A program made the translations under genes and the position numbers. The notes beneath the pieces were generated by a model. That model was not told the origin of the DNA, searched no databases, and was given only the letters and a program-made list of their open reading frames with translations. From Amorphophallus konjac (taxonomy: Eukaryota > Streptophyta > Magnoliopsida > Alismatales > Araceae), in assembly GCA_022559845.1 (NCBI GenBank), contig JAHNEJ010001959.1, positions 124,001 through 188,000 on the forward strand: a stretch of DNA of 64,000 nucleotides, in the 5' to 3' direction. Of the stretch, positions 10,360 through 21,542 are shown piece after piece. The stretch's first letter is position 1, and each line of letters opens with the position of its first letter.

Positions 10360-11033
10360 GGGCTTGGATCTTCCCTACTTAAAACACAAATCCATTGGAG
10401 AAGTGTTAGTTGTAGAGAGGAGGAAATCTTGAAGTTGGAGGAGTGGTCAAAGTGTTCTTCGTTCTTATTCTTCTTCCTCTTCGATCTTCCACTAGGTAGG
10501 TATTCTCTCAGGCTAAACTTAAATTGATGTAGGAATTAGATGTAGATGCATATCTACTTTGATTCTATACCATTTTCCCTAATATTTTTTGAGTATTAAG
10601 AATACTATCCATACAACTGGATATAAGATTCTAACCGAGATTTTTAATCGCTGGAAGATCCGTCTCGGATCACGGTGTCTTTCTAAGACCGTGTTCCAAA
10701 TGCGTGATCTCCGCCCCAATCATGATGTCTTTAGGTTCTAATTCAACCAATATATCATCTATAATGTTAAATATGTCATGTTAAGTTGCATATCATTCAA
10801 ATTCACACACAATTAAGTTAAGGATATGGAAGATACTAATTCTATTCTATGAGCTTATATTTCCATCCTAGTTCTTGTTACCTTCATGGTATCTTTGATC
10901 TCCATGACTATATTATCTTTCTGGCATGTTAAATGGAATATATATTATATGTTAAAATTACATGGGCTTAGTTGCATGAACGTGATCAATACGAGTTTAA
11001 CGATTTCCATGTTATCGTATTACTGTGTTTTCG

Positions 11034-11470
11034 ACAAGTCGCGTAGTTCGCTAGATTTTCAAAGAAGAACGGTGCCTAAGGAAAGTGGTCCATGGGCAAA
11101 TACTTTAAGTAGATAAGTGGTTACTTAAATATGTCCTCGTGAATACGAGGGGAGCCTCCCACTGTCCCACCTCTTACTTGGCTGTGATTCTTCGATTTTC
11201 TAGTTAAGCTCCGACTGGGAAAAATGGGATAGAATTTCTGCTAGAATTGTTCATCATTTCCAACAAGTCGTGTAATTAACAAGATTCCCAAGGAAAAATG
11301 GTGTCTAAGGAAAGATGTCCACATGCAAATGTTTTAAGTGGATAAGTTATTTCTTAATGAGGACATTGTGAATGTGAGGGGAGCTTCCCACTGTCCCACC
11401 TCTTATCTGGCCATAATTCATCGATTTTCTAGCTAAACACCCGACTGTGAAAAACTTGATCTAAACTCGT
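11034..11470 (+). repeat. 229-bp tandem duplication inside the H LTR
   Basis: Units start at ACAAGTCGCG (11034) and ACAAGTCGTG (11263). Both contain GTGCCTAAGG/GTGTCTAAGG, then a short hairpin, then GGGGAGC(C/T)TCCCACTGTCCCACCTCTTA. The 3' LTR piece at about 34990-35420 has the same two units, so the duplication predates insertion. Hairpins in the units differ yet pair: CCTCGT/ACGAGG at 11135-11150 and ACATT/AATGT at 11363-11375. Confidence 0.85.
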
Positions 11471-12482
11471 TTTACGAGATTTTTCACAAAGGCTGATTGT
11501 GCCTTGTCCGACAATCCAATCTTTTATTGACTTAATATCATTAAACATGATGCCTTAAATCCTTTTCGAACTTCTCTTTCAACTAGTTGTAATTCTTGTA
11601 CAACTCATACCTCGAATGCTAAATTTTGCTAGATCTGTAGTTTTTAGTAACGTTTACCTTGAAATTCTTTGGCCATACATATTATGTGGATGTCTAAATA
11701 TACTTGAGATCTATGATCCATAACTCCAATACCTAGCGTTAATGGGGCCCGATCTGGTACTGGGGGGAGCGCCCGAAAGTACTTCTGCCCATGGGAGTTG
11801 AATGACCTAGTGTGGCATTGCACCGAAGTGCTTGACTTGTTAGATTGATTTATGACATTCCACAGTTCATGAATTACTTGACTTGCTTAAATACATGAAG
11901 TACTTGAATTACATGAAATACTTGACTTGTACATACTTACATGACATGGCCAATTCTATAGTAATACTTTCTACATGATCATCCTCTACTTGAACCTTAC
12001 TCTTGATATCTTGTCTACTTGTGATTCCATTGTTTACTCTCTCTCCTATTCATGTTCCATGTTTTATTTACGTTTCTCGGCATAGCACAGTAACTTTATC
12101 CAAAAATGTTAATTACTTTAAGTTATCTAGTATAGAGATATAAATCCTACTGAGCGTTTCGCTCACCCTATGTTTTTGGTTAACATTGCAGGTAGTTCCG
12201 ATGATGAACCCCGAACACATGGGGATGGGCAAGAGTGAAATGCGGGATCAAGTTTGTCATAGTTATCTAGGTTTATGAGTAATGCTCTTGCTAGAATTAT
12301 GTAATTGGAAGTTGTATTATGCCTCTTAAGGCTTAAGAATGTTGTAAAACTTTATGTCGATGAAATAAAAGTATTCTTTTCTTCTTGTGTCCCATTATGG
12401 TAGGACCCTATTATACATGCTCTTGATCGACACGAATGTTTACGACTCGTCGCGCCTATATATTCCGCATCGGGACGTGGCA

Positions 12483-12691
12483 GTCTTTGTGGTAGGACCC
12501 TCTTAAGGCTTCATAAACTCTAGGTTTCCCTTGATATAGGTTCTAGATGTTGATATAGAATTTCAGATAGAGTCTTAAACCTTTCCGGTGAGATTGGGTA
12601 GAGCCATGGGCTAAACATTAAGTAGGATAAATCAAGGAAATACACAAAACACTTATGTTTGGTAATTGTGGTTGCAGGCTTAATTTTCTCA
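12483..12691 (+). promoter_or_regulatory. H leader with degenerate primer-binding site
   Basis: Directly after the LTR, GTCTTTGTGGTAGGACC occupies the place where other elements in the window have TGGTATCAGAGC (initiator tRNA-Met). Only the first bases match, so the site is degenerate. A GGTTGCAGG acceptor-like string (12671-12679) precedes the gag start, as in the C' units. Confidence 0.55.
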
Positions 12692-14817
12692 ATGGCTATC
12701 GAGAGAGCTCAATGTCGCGAGATGCAAAGGACAGTCCAAAGACTGACCCAAGCGCTACAACAAATAGCTCAAGGAGGAGCTAACCGTGGAGCTGGGGATT
12801 TACATAGGAACTTCAAAAGTATGAACCCTCCCATGTTCGCTGGGTCCACGGACCCGGATGAGGCAGAACACTGGGTGAATTAAATCAAGAGGATTTGTTG
12901 AGTCATGCAATGTGCTGATGAGGAGAAGGTCCTACTCGCTACCTTTCAGCTAGAAGGGGATGCCCGTACTTGGTCGGTGTCGATCGAAGGAACTCTACCG
13001 CATGACCAGGTGTTGTGGGAAGAGTTTGTGGAGCACTTCAACAAGTACTTCTCCGACCGAGTTCAAGAGAGGAAAGCTACCGAATTTGCTTTGTTGAAAC
13101 AAAGGAGTTTAATGGTGGCGGAGTACGAAGCTCAATTCGCAAGATTGTCCCGGTACTCACCACACCTTGTGGGTACCGAAAAGATGAAGGCAAGGAGATT
13201 CTTAAATGGCTTAAAGTCCCAATATATTACTCAACTCACCCCGATGGATATCCAAGTATATATCGATGTGGTGAGAAGAGCCCAACTCCTTGAAGATGCA
13301 ACAGAGATGTCTGATCGCATCCGGGGAAGAGATGCCAAGAAGGAGCCAGTAACTAGCTCGGGTAACTTCAAGCCCTCCTTCGAGAAGAAGAGGCCCAATG
13401 ATGGGCGTAACTCCCTTAAAGATGGGCGTAACTTCTAAAAGGACAAGAAGTCAAGATGGAATGATAAACAAATTGTCCATTTTGTTACCCCATCAAAGGA
13501 ACTATGCAAGTATTGTGAGAAGCCCGGACATAAGACGGAAGAGTGATGTAGAAGACTTGGTGCCTGTCTTCACTGTGGGAGTCGGGATCATAGAATCTCA
13601 AATTGTCCACTCCTCAATGAGCAAGCTCTGCCGGAAAAACTTTCCATTGCTATCAAAAAGCAAGGTAGACTTCAAGCTCTTAGGGATGCAGAACTTACTG
13701 AAGAAGGAGGCGTTGTAGAAGGTACTCTTTCTGTTTGCTCTAAGCCCGCCTCTGTTTTATTTGACATTGGAGCCACACATTCACTTATGTCTAAGAGCTT
13801 TGCTGATACATTGTCGATGAGGCCTATCCCGTTAAAACCCAAACTTACTATGACTACTCCTATTGGAGCGGGATCGGAGATTAAATATTTCTACCCTACT
13901 AGTGAAGTTCTAGTCAATAGTTACAACCTACCGGCTGACTTAGTATGCATGGAGATGGAGGGATATGATATTATTTTGGGAGCTGACTGGTTATCTACAT
14001 ATGGTGCTAGTGTTAATCGCAAATTGGGTACGGTGACCTTTAGTGGGTATCCCAACCTCTTATTTTCTGGTGTCAGGCATTCTAGACACCTATCCCTTAT
14101 TTCGGCCCTTAAAGTTGATAAATCATTAAAGAAGGGTTGTGCGACTTTCTTAGTTTCTATGATTATGGCCAAGCATAAGGAACCCAATCTGGAGGATATT
14201 CCTATTGTTTGGGATTATTCTGATGTATTCCCGGACGAGTTGCCTGGTATTCCGCCGGAGAGAGAAGTGGTCTTCTCTATTGATTTAATTCCGGGAGCTG
14301 CACCTATTTCTAAGGCTCCGTATCGGATGTCCCCTATCAAAATGAAGGAGTTAAAAGAACAACGGATGGAGTTATTGGAGAAGGGATTCATCCGTCCGAG
14401 TACTTCACCATGGGGAGCTCTTGTCTTATTTGTCAAAAAGAAGGATATGTCAATGAGATTGTATGTTGACTACCGACAATTGAACGAACTCACAATCAAG
14501 AATAAATATCCATTGCCGATAATTGATGAACTATTTGACCAGATTTCGGGAGCTCGGTATTTTTCAAAACTTGATCTCAGATCTGGTTATCATCAATTGA
14601 AGATCAAAAAAGGGGATATTCATAAAACGGTATTCCAGAGTAGGTATGGACACTATGAGTTTATTGTTATGCCTTTTGGCCTAACCAATGCGCCTGCCGC
14701 ATTTATGTAATTGATGAACAGTGTATTCAGGTCATACCATGATCAATTTGTTGTGGTCTTTATTGACGACATTTTGATCTATTCCAAGTCAAAGATGGAC
14801 CATCAAGAACATCTCAA
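12692..14817 (+). pseudogene. H gag-protease-reverse transcriptase, first part, with in-frame stops
   Basis: One continuous frame covers gag, protease and the start of the reverse transcriptase, interrupted only by stop codons (TAA 12881, TGA 12899, TAA 13436, TGA about 13544, TAA 14708). The gag core includes ATFQLEGDARTWS and a later LSRYSPHLVGTEKMKARRF. A double zinc knuckle begins CKYCEKPGH, loses one Cys position to a stop, and continues [17 protein letters not shown]. The protease active site reads DIGATHS where DTGATHS or DSGATHS is usual. Reverse transcriptase motifs: [64 protein letters not shown]. Motif style fits the Tekay/Del clade. The frame is cut by A' after 14817. Starting at 12692 places the ATG just after the acceptor-like signal. 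Not functional. Confidence 0.88.
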
Positions 14818-14822
14818 GAAAG

Positions 14823-16964
14823 TGATGCGGGACGAGACCACGGACACGACAAGCTCGTGACTGTCCCTTGACGAGGGAAGCGTCGGACGTGCGCGGTTGA
14901 GAAACCGGCAAGAGCTAGGGTGGTCGGCTCTCTCTTTCGTGCCCGGATCGGGTCACGGGACGGTAACGCTCTCTCTCGCAGCAGCGGTGATATAAATAGA
15001 AAGCGAGCTAGTTACCCTATCATGCTCTCTAGCAGCGGCATAAACAAGCATATATGAAATTATGCAAAATGCCAAGTAAGGGAGCGAATGCGATACCTCC
15101 ACGCGCTCGGCGTGGGGACGACGGACCCGGCCGAAAACTCGTACTCCCGGGAAACTTAACACACAATAATTACAGCAATGGGAACATGCCCACTCCACGC
15201 AGGGAGGTAAAGGGCTATACAAATGGGCCCGGGAGGGCCGAATTCGGGTTGATGGGCAGCTTCGGGTGTTGATTCCGCTACACGCGTGTTCACGACCGTG
15301 GGGCCCACGTGCTGTCCGGAGGGGCCGTGTGGGACCCGGTGGTACCGCTGTAGTGGAGACACTTGGAGAAGCGCTCCCCGGGCTGGCGGTACGCTGGTTC
15401 GTCGGCCGGAGGCCGGGCGGCTCCATTCGGCACCGGTCGAAAAACCGATCGGAAATCTCCCGGTTCTGTATTTCAGCGCGCGCTCCGGCGAGAACGGACG
15501 CTGCGATCAGCACCGGTGTCGGAATGCGACGAGATCAGAGCCATTTGAAATCTGCTTCGAAGTACTACAATCTAATGGCCTTCAAAAAAACTCACCAGAT
15601 TGGTACTTTGTGTTGGCGAATTTTATATGCTGCTGTTGTACAGTAACCGAAGACTCAGATCTGTAGACAACTTCCCTGTTGATTGCCTTTGACCGTGCAA
15701 TAGATGTCCGAATTTGAAGATGTGTTCTTCTTCAAGGTTGTAGGAAATTGAACAAGGAAACCAGGAATATTTTTGGATATAGATTTGGAGGTGGTGGTGA
15801 TTAGTTCTGATGTTTGAAGTGGAGGGTGGTCAGATCTGGGACCTGACTAAAAACACTGTATCAGAGGAAGAATACGAATTTCTAAAAATAGCTAGAAGGC
15901 TGATAAGAAATTAAGAAACTTTTTGGAGGTATAGGGTGATGGACAGAACTCCCAGTAAAATTGGGAGGGTTTGGATAAATCAAAATGATGGTCGGAGGGG
16001 GAGAACTCAGAGGTTTTGTCACTATAGATAGAAACCTGGCAGATCTGGGATGACAGATTAGACGAAAATGTAAAAATACTAAATGATAGAATTATGGTGT
16101 GAAAATTTAGGTAGTTCTTGGGATGCAAGGGATGAACACACCATAAAAAATTCAGATCAATCCAAGCTCGTTGCTGAGATAGACAGTTCGTTGAAACTAC
16201 TGTGGTCGGATGAAGATAGAACTGCAGAGGCGGCACGAACGGCGGCGGCGGCGGCACGGACGATCACCGGAGGTTGAGAGGAGATGAAAGAAGATAGAAT
16301 ACACTCTAGATCTGGGGTTGGGGATGGAACAACGGTAGGGGAAGAGAGAGGGGCGCACCAAGCTTCAAACAACTCAACAATTTTCTGATTTTTTCCATTG
16401 AATTTCATATGAAAATACAAGGTTATATATGACTCCAACCAAATCAATTGTGCACCCTAGGATCTAGGGAAGGGGATTGAAGGGCTGGGATGCAATGTGA
16501 ATCAACACACTTAATACATATTTTAATCTAACTTGACCATTTCTATTCAAACTTAGACTAATTCCATTCCAACTCCACCTAAACCACACCTACCAAGCCT
16601 AATAAGGCAAAAAGAGGGGGCGCCCCCTTCATGGGTCTCTCTTGGGCCTAGGCTGGTCCAAGGCCAGCCAACCCAATCCACAACCCAAGCTTGGCCCATG
16701 GGTTCTCTCATCTAGATAGCCCATGAGAGGGAGTGGCCCAATTGGGCCTTAAATGGCTATTATGGTCCAATATGAACTAGGCTTCTAATGAACTCTACTA
16801 ATGGCAACCTAGCCATGGACTTTACATTACAAATGGCCCATTGGCTTGATATAAGCCTTACAAGGAGCCCAAATGAAAGAAATCACACAATTATAATCTC
16901 ATACAAGCCATAACACACAAATACACTCTACCCATGTAAGGAAATTGCCTTTGATGCCCCATCA
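14823..16964 (-). repeat. A' 3' LTR (left on the plus strand, 2142 bp)
   Basis: On the plus strand it runs TGATGCGGGACGAG to TTTGATGCCCCATCA. In element sense it begins TGATGGGGCATC and ends CCCGCATCA. It aligns end to end with 19390-21542. The segment at about 14865-14960 in element sense (AACCGCGCACG..., CTTCCCTCG) resembles the end of the B' LTR. A 186-residue open frame on the minus strand (14953-15513) is probably chance. Confidence 0.92.
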
Positions 16965-16990
16965 ATTCTCCCCGGGTGGGAGGAACTCGA
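16965..16990 (-). promoter_or_regulatory. A' polypurine tract
   Basis: In element sense the sequence just before the 3' LTR is TCCCACCCGGGGAGAAT. B' has the same string before its 3' LTR (31997-32014). It primes plus-strand DNA synthesis in this type of element. Confidence 0.75.
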
Positions 16991-17435
16991 CCCCGTCGAG
17001 TAGGGGTATGGCTGCTTCGGTACTCCGACGGATCTGTCACCGTGCCAAGTAGCGTGGGTATGCTCCACTCCAAGTGATCGGCACCTGCTCATTCCATATA
17101 TACTCGATATGCGAACTGCTATGGGCTAAAGGTGGTCACTCCGAAGGGGCACTCTCAAAAGGGAAGAAAACAGCTCGAAGACTCACTAGGAATCACCGCT
17201 GAGTCCCTATAGGTGACTGATCCGGGCATAGATGTGAAACCGTTCCCATACTCATCAAGTGAGTCCACTCGTCTCTTACTCATAAGAGACCGACAACGAG
17301 CTTGCACAAGACTCATGCAGACTTACAATGCAATACACATAACAATCGACTTGAAACACACCACACAAACAAACCACACAAGAAAACACACTGACTCATG
17401 CACGACTCGAGACTAAGGTGGTAGCGTCGAGCGCA
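16991..17435 (-). other. A' internal non-coding region after gag
   Basis: About 450 bases between the gag stop and the polypurine tract without recognisable protease or polymerase. This is where pol would be expected; only non-coding sequence remains. Confidence 0.7.
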
Positions 17436-19052
17436 CTAGGTGGCGGCATCCTGGGCGGCAGGAGAGCTGTCCCACTCTTCCCCCCCCAAGGCATAGTACT
17501 CATCGGCTAGTGCCTCATCGGCCACGTAATTGACACACTCAAGCTCGGGAGGTGCAGACTCTCCAATACCTATGGCTAGGGTGGCGCGAGCGGGGCACTC
17601 GCTGGCAATGTGGCCATACCCGTGACAGTGGAAACACTGCACTCTCGACCGACTACTCTCTCCTATAAAAGGGGCCTTACCTTTATCATCCCGTCGGGTA
17701 GGGGGTGTAGGCAGCAATGGGGGAGATGTAGGTGCCTTGGACAATAGTGGAGGGGGTGCCGGTGCCAGAGGACGGGCTATAGGAGCTGGGGGACGGGCAA
17801 CGGGTGCCAGTGGTTGGGGTGGAAATAGATCCCGGGGTGGAGGAGGGCGAGGTCTTGGAGCGAAGTGCTCCTGACGGGCGGGATCCTGAGGACGAGCCAT
17901 GGGTCCCCTCGGGTATGAACCTAAGGAGCCACGGGAATCACTACGGGGAGGAGCGGGGTTCCACCGGGGAATAGACTCGAACTCACCCTCGAATTGCTCC
18001 ATTTCGAGAGCAACTTGGTATGCATCCTCTAGCTTGTCCACCTTACGGCGGAGAAGCTCATACCGTAGGTGCGGGCGTAGACCACGCCGAAACCGAGAGA
18101 CGGTAAGGGAATCCTCCTCCATGGCATCACATCGCAAGTAGTATTCATCAAACTCGGTGATGTAATCCGAGACAGACCGGTCTCCTTGGGTGAGGCTTTG
18201 CCACCTCTCTATAAGACGCTGGCAGTAGGAGGTAGGGAGGTACTTCTTCCTAAGTTTCTCCCTCATCTCGGTCCACGTATCGATTGGAGGTTCATGACGA
18301 TGAAACAATAGATTCTCCATGTTCCTCCAATATGTTTGGGCTTGGCCCAAAAGTTTCATCCTGGCAAACTTGACCTTTCTTTGGTCCGACATCTCGAACC
18401 ACTTAAAATATCGATCCATGCCAGCCTCCCAATCAAGATAGACCTTTGGGTCTAAGGACCCGTCAAAGGTGGGAGGGTCGGCCCGAACGGTCCGAAGGGC
18501 CCGTTCATCCATATCTTGGTCGTGGGTACGCCGTATAGGACGACGATCACGACCATATCCCAGATGCTCATTCTCGGACTCATAGTCATGCACTTCGGGG
18601 ACTTCGTGCCTCCTATTAGCTACCCCGTGACCCCTTGGAGTCGCGGGTCGCTGACCCAGCTCCGGTTGACCTTGTGTAGGTGGGACGGGTGCTTGGACTG
18701 GAGCAATCGGATGTGTCTCGGCTGGTCCTTTCTCTAGTGCGGTGACTCTCCCGATCAATCCCTGAACGGACTGACTTGACCCGGCGGCCCTATCCTCTAC
18801 GGCTTTCATCCTCTCTTCTAGGCGGGTGCCTAGACCGTTCACTCGGGTACTCACTCCTTCCATCCTATCCATTAGGGTACTTAAATCACCCATTTGCGTG
18901 TCAAACCCATCAAGACGTGTATGCAATCCTTGCACTTGTCCCATAAGATTTTGGAACATTTCGAGCACAGCTGACGCATCGAGACTAGTGGCTCGGGGAT
19001 CCGCCATAGGTGGGGGTGGGGGTGAGTACTGAGTACCCCTACGAGTGGGCAT
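17436..19052 (-). CDS. A' Gag polyprotein (capsid plus zinc knuckle)
   Basis: Intact 538-residue frame. Gag forms the virus-like particle that packages element RNA in the cytoplasm. It starts MPTRRGTQYSPPPPP, nearly identical to the B' polyprotein start, which supports this initiation codon. Residues about 25-110 form heptad-like repeats (GLHTRLDGFDTQ, DRMEGVSTRVNGLGTRL), a likely coiled coil. The capsid-type domain runs from about 190 (RADPPTFDGSLDPKVYLDWE) to about 350. A proline-rich stretch follows, then one CCHC knuckle, CFHCHGYGHIASEC, at about 471-484. The C-terminal tail is acidic. No protease or polymerase follows, so movement would need proteins supplied in trans. The frame is still open although the LTRs have diverged, which hints at selection on Gag or simply at moderate age. 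Confidence 0.9.
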   Translation of the reverse strand: MPTRRGTQYSPPPPPMADPRATSLDASAVLEMFQNLMGQVQGLHTRLDGFDTQMGDLSTLMDRMEGVSTRVNGLGTRLEERMKAVEDRAAGSSQSVQGLIGRVTALEKGPAETHPIAPVQAPVPPTQGQPELGQRPATPRGHGVANRRHEVPEVHDYESENEHLGYGRDRRPIRRTHDQDMDERALRTVRADPPTFDGSLDPKVYLDWEAGMDRYFKWFEMSDQRKVKFARMKLLGQAQTYWRNMENLLFHRHEPPIDTWTEMREKLRKKYLPTSYCQRLIERWQSLTQGDRSVSDYITEFDEYYLRCDAMEEDSLTVSRFRRGLRPHLRYELLRRKVDKLEDAYQVALEMEQFEGEFESIPRWNPAPPRSDSRGSLGSYPRGPMARPQDPARQEHFAPRPRPPPPRDLFPPQPLAPVARPPAPIARPLAPAPPPLLSKAPTSPPLLPTPPTRRDDKGKAPFIGESSRSRVQCFHCHGYGHIASECPARATLAIGIGESAPPELECVNYVADEALADEYYALGGEEWDSSPAAQDAAT

Positions 19053-19374
19053 GCAAACACACCGACTAGATGACGCCGACTAAAGCAAACACACTTATGC
19101 GAAATGATGCGCCTAGACTTAAACCAATATCCGGTACGGGGCGGAGGTAATCGACCCGAGGGTCACTCGCACAAGTGTGCGGCCTTCCCGATAGGCATAG
19201 CCTAATGTTCGGACAACACCTTTTGATATACCGAATTATCGGGATGAAATGTAATTTAAAACACTCTTTTTTTTTGTTTTAGAAATATGATGATCCTAGA
19301 CTCGACTTAACCCGACTAATGACTAGACGTAAATGACACTTTTTTTTTCTTTTTGACACCCTAGACACAAACTC
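19053..19374 (-). other. A' leader between PBS and gag
   Basis: About 320 non-coding bases with two poly-T tracts (about 19266 and 19338 on the plus strand). The section with CGGTACGGGGCGGAG and the CCTTCCCGATAGGCATAGCC region resembles the reverse complement of the B' leader (26800-26870), so the leaders are related. Confidence 0.65.
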
Positions 19375-19389
19375 GCTCTGATACCAAAT
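19375..19389 (-). promoter_or_regulatory. A' primer-binding site (initiator tRNA-Met)
   Basis: The plus strand reads GCTCTGATACCAAAT, in element sense ATTTGGTATCAGAGC, directly after the 5' LTR. TGGTATCAGAGC is complementary to the 3' end of plant initiator tRNA-Met. Confidence 0.9.
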
Positions 19390-21542
19390 TGATGCGGGAT
19401 GAGACCACGGACACGACAAGCTCGTGACTGTCCCTTGACGAGGGAAGCGTCGGACGTGCGCGGTTGAGAAACCGGCAAGAGCTAGGGTGGTCGACTCTCT
19501 CTTTCGTGCCCGGATCAGGTCACGGGACGGTAACGCTCTCTCTCGCAGCAGCGGTGATATAAATAGAAAGCGAGCTAGTTACCCTATCATGCTCTCTAGC
19601 AGCGGCATAAATAAGCATATATGAAATTAAGCAAAATGCCAAGTAAGGGAGCGAATGCGATACCTCCACGCGCTCGGTGTGGGGACGACGGACCCGGCCG
19701 AAAACTCGTACTCCAGGAAAACTTAACACACAATAATTACAGCAATGGGAACATGCCCACTCCATGCAGGGAGGTAAAGGGCTATACAAATGGGCCCGGG
19801 AGGACCGAATTCGGGTTGATGGGCAGCTTCGGGTGTTGATTCGACTACACGCGTGTTCACGACCGTGGGGCCCACGTGCTGTCTGGAGAGGCCGTGTGGG
19901 ACCCGGTAGTACCGCTGTAGTGGAGACACTTGGAGAAGTGCTCCCTGGGCTGGCGGCACGCTGGTTCGCAGGCCGGAGGTCGGGCGGCTCCGTTCGGCAC
20001 CAGTCGGAAAATCGATCGGAAATCTGCCGGTTCTGTATTTCACCGCGCGCTCCGGCGAGAACGGACGCTGCGATCAGCACCGGTGTTGGAATGCGACGAG
20101 ATCAGAGCTGTTGGAAAGCTGCTTCGAAGTTCTACAATCTAGTGGCATTCAGAAAAATTCACCAGATGGGTACTTTGTGTTGGCCAATTTTATATGCTGC
20201 TATTGTACAGTAACCAAAGACTCAGATCTGCAGATAACTTCCCTGTTGATTGCCTTTGACCGTGAAGTAGATGTCCGAAATTGAAGATGTGTTCTTCTTC
20301 AAGGTTGTAGGAAATTGAACAAGGAAACCAGGACTATTTTTGGCTTTGGATTTGGAGGTGGTGGTGATTAGTTCTGAGTTTTGAAGTGGAGGGTGATCGG
20401 ATCTGGGACCTGACTAAAAACACTGTATTAGAGGAAGAATACGAATTTCTAAAAATAGCTAGAAGGCTGATAAGAAATTAAGAAACTTTTTGGAGGTATA
20501 GGGTGATAGACAGAACTCCTAGTAAAATTGGGAGGGTTTGGATAAATCAAAATGATGGTCGGAGGGGGAGAACTCAGAGGTTCTGTCACTGTAGATAGAA
20601 ACCTGGCAGATCTGGGATGACAGATTGGACGAAAATGTAAAAATACTAAATGATGGAATTATGGCGTGAAAATTTAGGTAGTTCTTAAGATGCAAGGGCT
20701 GAACACACCATAAAAAATTCAGATCAATCCAAGCTCGTGGCTGAGACAGACAATTCATTGAAGCTGCTGTGGTCGGATGAAGATAGAACTGTGGAGGCGG
20801 CTCGATGGCGGCACGAACGGTGGCGGCGGCGGCACGGACGATCACCGGAGGTTGAGAGGAGATGAAAGAAGATAGAATACACTCTAGATCTGGGGTTGGG
20901 GATGGAACAACAGTAGGGGAGGAGAGAGGGGCACACCAAGCTTCAAACAACTCAACAATTTTCTGATTTTTTCCATTGAATTTCATATGAAAATACAAGG
21001 TTATATATGACTCCAACCAAATCAATTGTGCACCCTAGGATCTAGGGAAGAGGATTGAAGGGCTGGGATGCAATGTGAATCAACACACTTAATACATATT
21101 TTAATCTAACTTGACCATTTCTATTCAAACTTAGACTAATTCCATTCCAACTCCACCTAAACCACACCTACCAAGCCTAATAAGGCCAAAAGAGGGGGCG
21201 CCCCCTTCATGGGCCTCTCTTGGGCCTAGGATGGTCCAAGGCCAGCCAACCCAATCCACAACCCAAGCTTTGTCCATGGGTTCTCCCATCTAGATAGCCC
21301 ATGAGAGGGAGTGGCCCAATTGGGCCTTAAATGGCTATTATGGTCAAATATGAACTAGGCTTCTAATGGACTCTACTAATGGCAACCTAGCCATGGACTT
21401 TACATTACAAATGGCCCATTGGCTTGATATAAGCCTTACAAGGAGCCCAAATGAAAGAAATTACACAATTACAATCTCATACAAGCCATAACACACAAAT
21501 ACACTCTACCCGTGTAAGGAAATCACCTTTGATGCCCCATCA
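19390..21542 (-). repeat. A' 5' LTR (right on the plus strand, 2153 bp)
   Basis: It runs TGATGCGGGATGAG to GATGCCCCATCA on the plus strand and is homologous to 14823-16964 throughout. Visible differences include scattered substitutions and a small indel near 20795-20815 in a GGCGGC-rich stretch. The GAAAG duplication follows immediately. Confidence 0.92.

Larger units (their letters stand above)
9919..12482 (+). repeat. H 5' LTR (2564 bp)
   Basis: It starts TGTAGCAAC and ends GGGACGTGGCA, giving TG...CA ends. It carries a TATAAATA box (10352-10359), a 229-base internal tandem duplication (11034-11262 and following), a GGGCCCGATCTGGTACTGGG...CACCGAAGTG block at about 11745-11835, and a CCTACTGAGCG...CGCTCACCC block (about 12146-12168). 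It is followed by an intron-acceptor-like TTGCAGGTAG. Differences from the 3' LTR are frequent, consistent with age. Confidence 0.9.
14823..21542 (-). mobile_element. Element A': gag-only non-autonomous Gypsy element, minus strand
   Basis: Complete element with two LTRs, PBS, PPT and one gag frame, inserted into the H reverse transcriptase. The target-site duplication GAAAG is present at 14818-14822 and 21543-21547. The internal region is only 2425 bp and carries no pol, matching the published idea of TR-GAG elements (terminal repeats plus gag). The LTRs differ at several percent of positions by eye and by a small indel around 16225/20795, so A' is not very recent. Its autonomous partner is probably a B'-like chromovirus, judged from the shared gag start, LTR end and priming signals. 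Confidence 0.93.

Noticed and set aside
14953..15513. 186-residue minus-strand frame in the A' LTR, also open at 19520-20080
   Set aside because: The two copies differ by many amino-acid changes, as expected without constraint. High GC content explains the openness. No domain seen.
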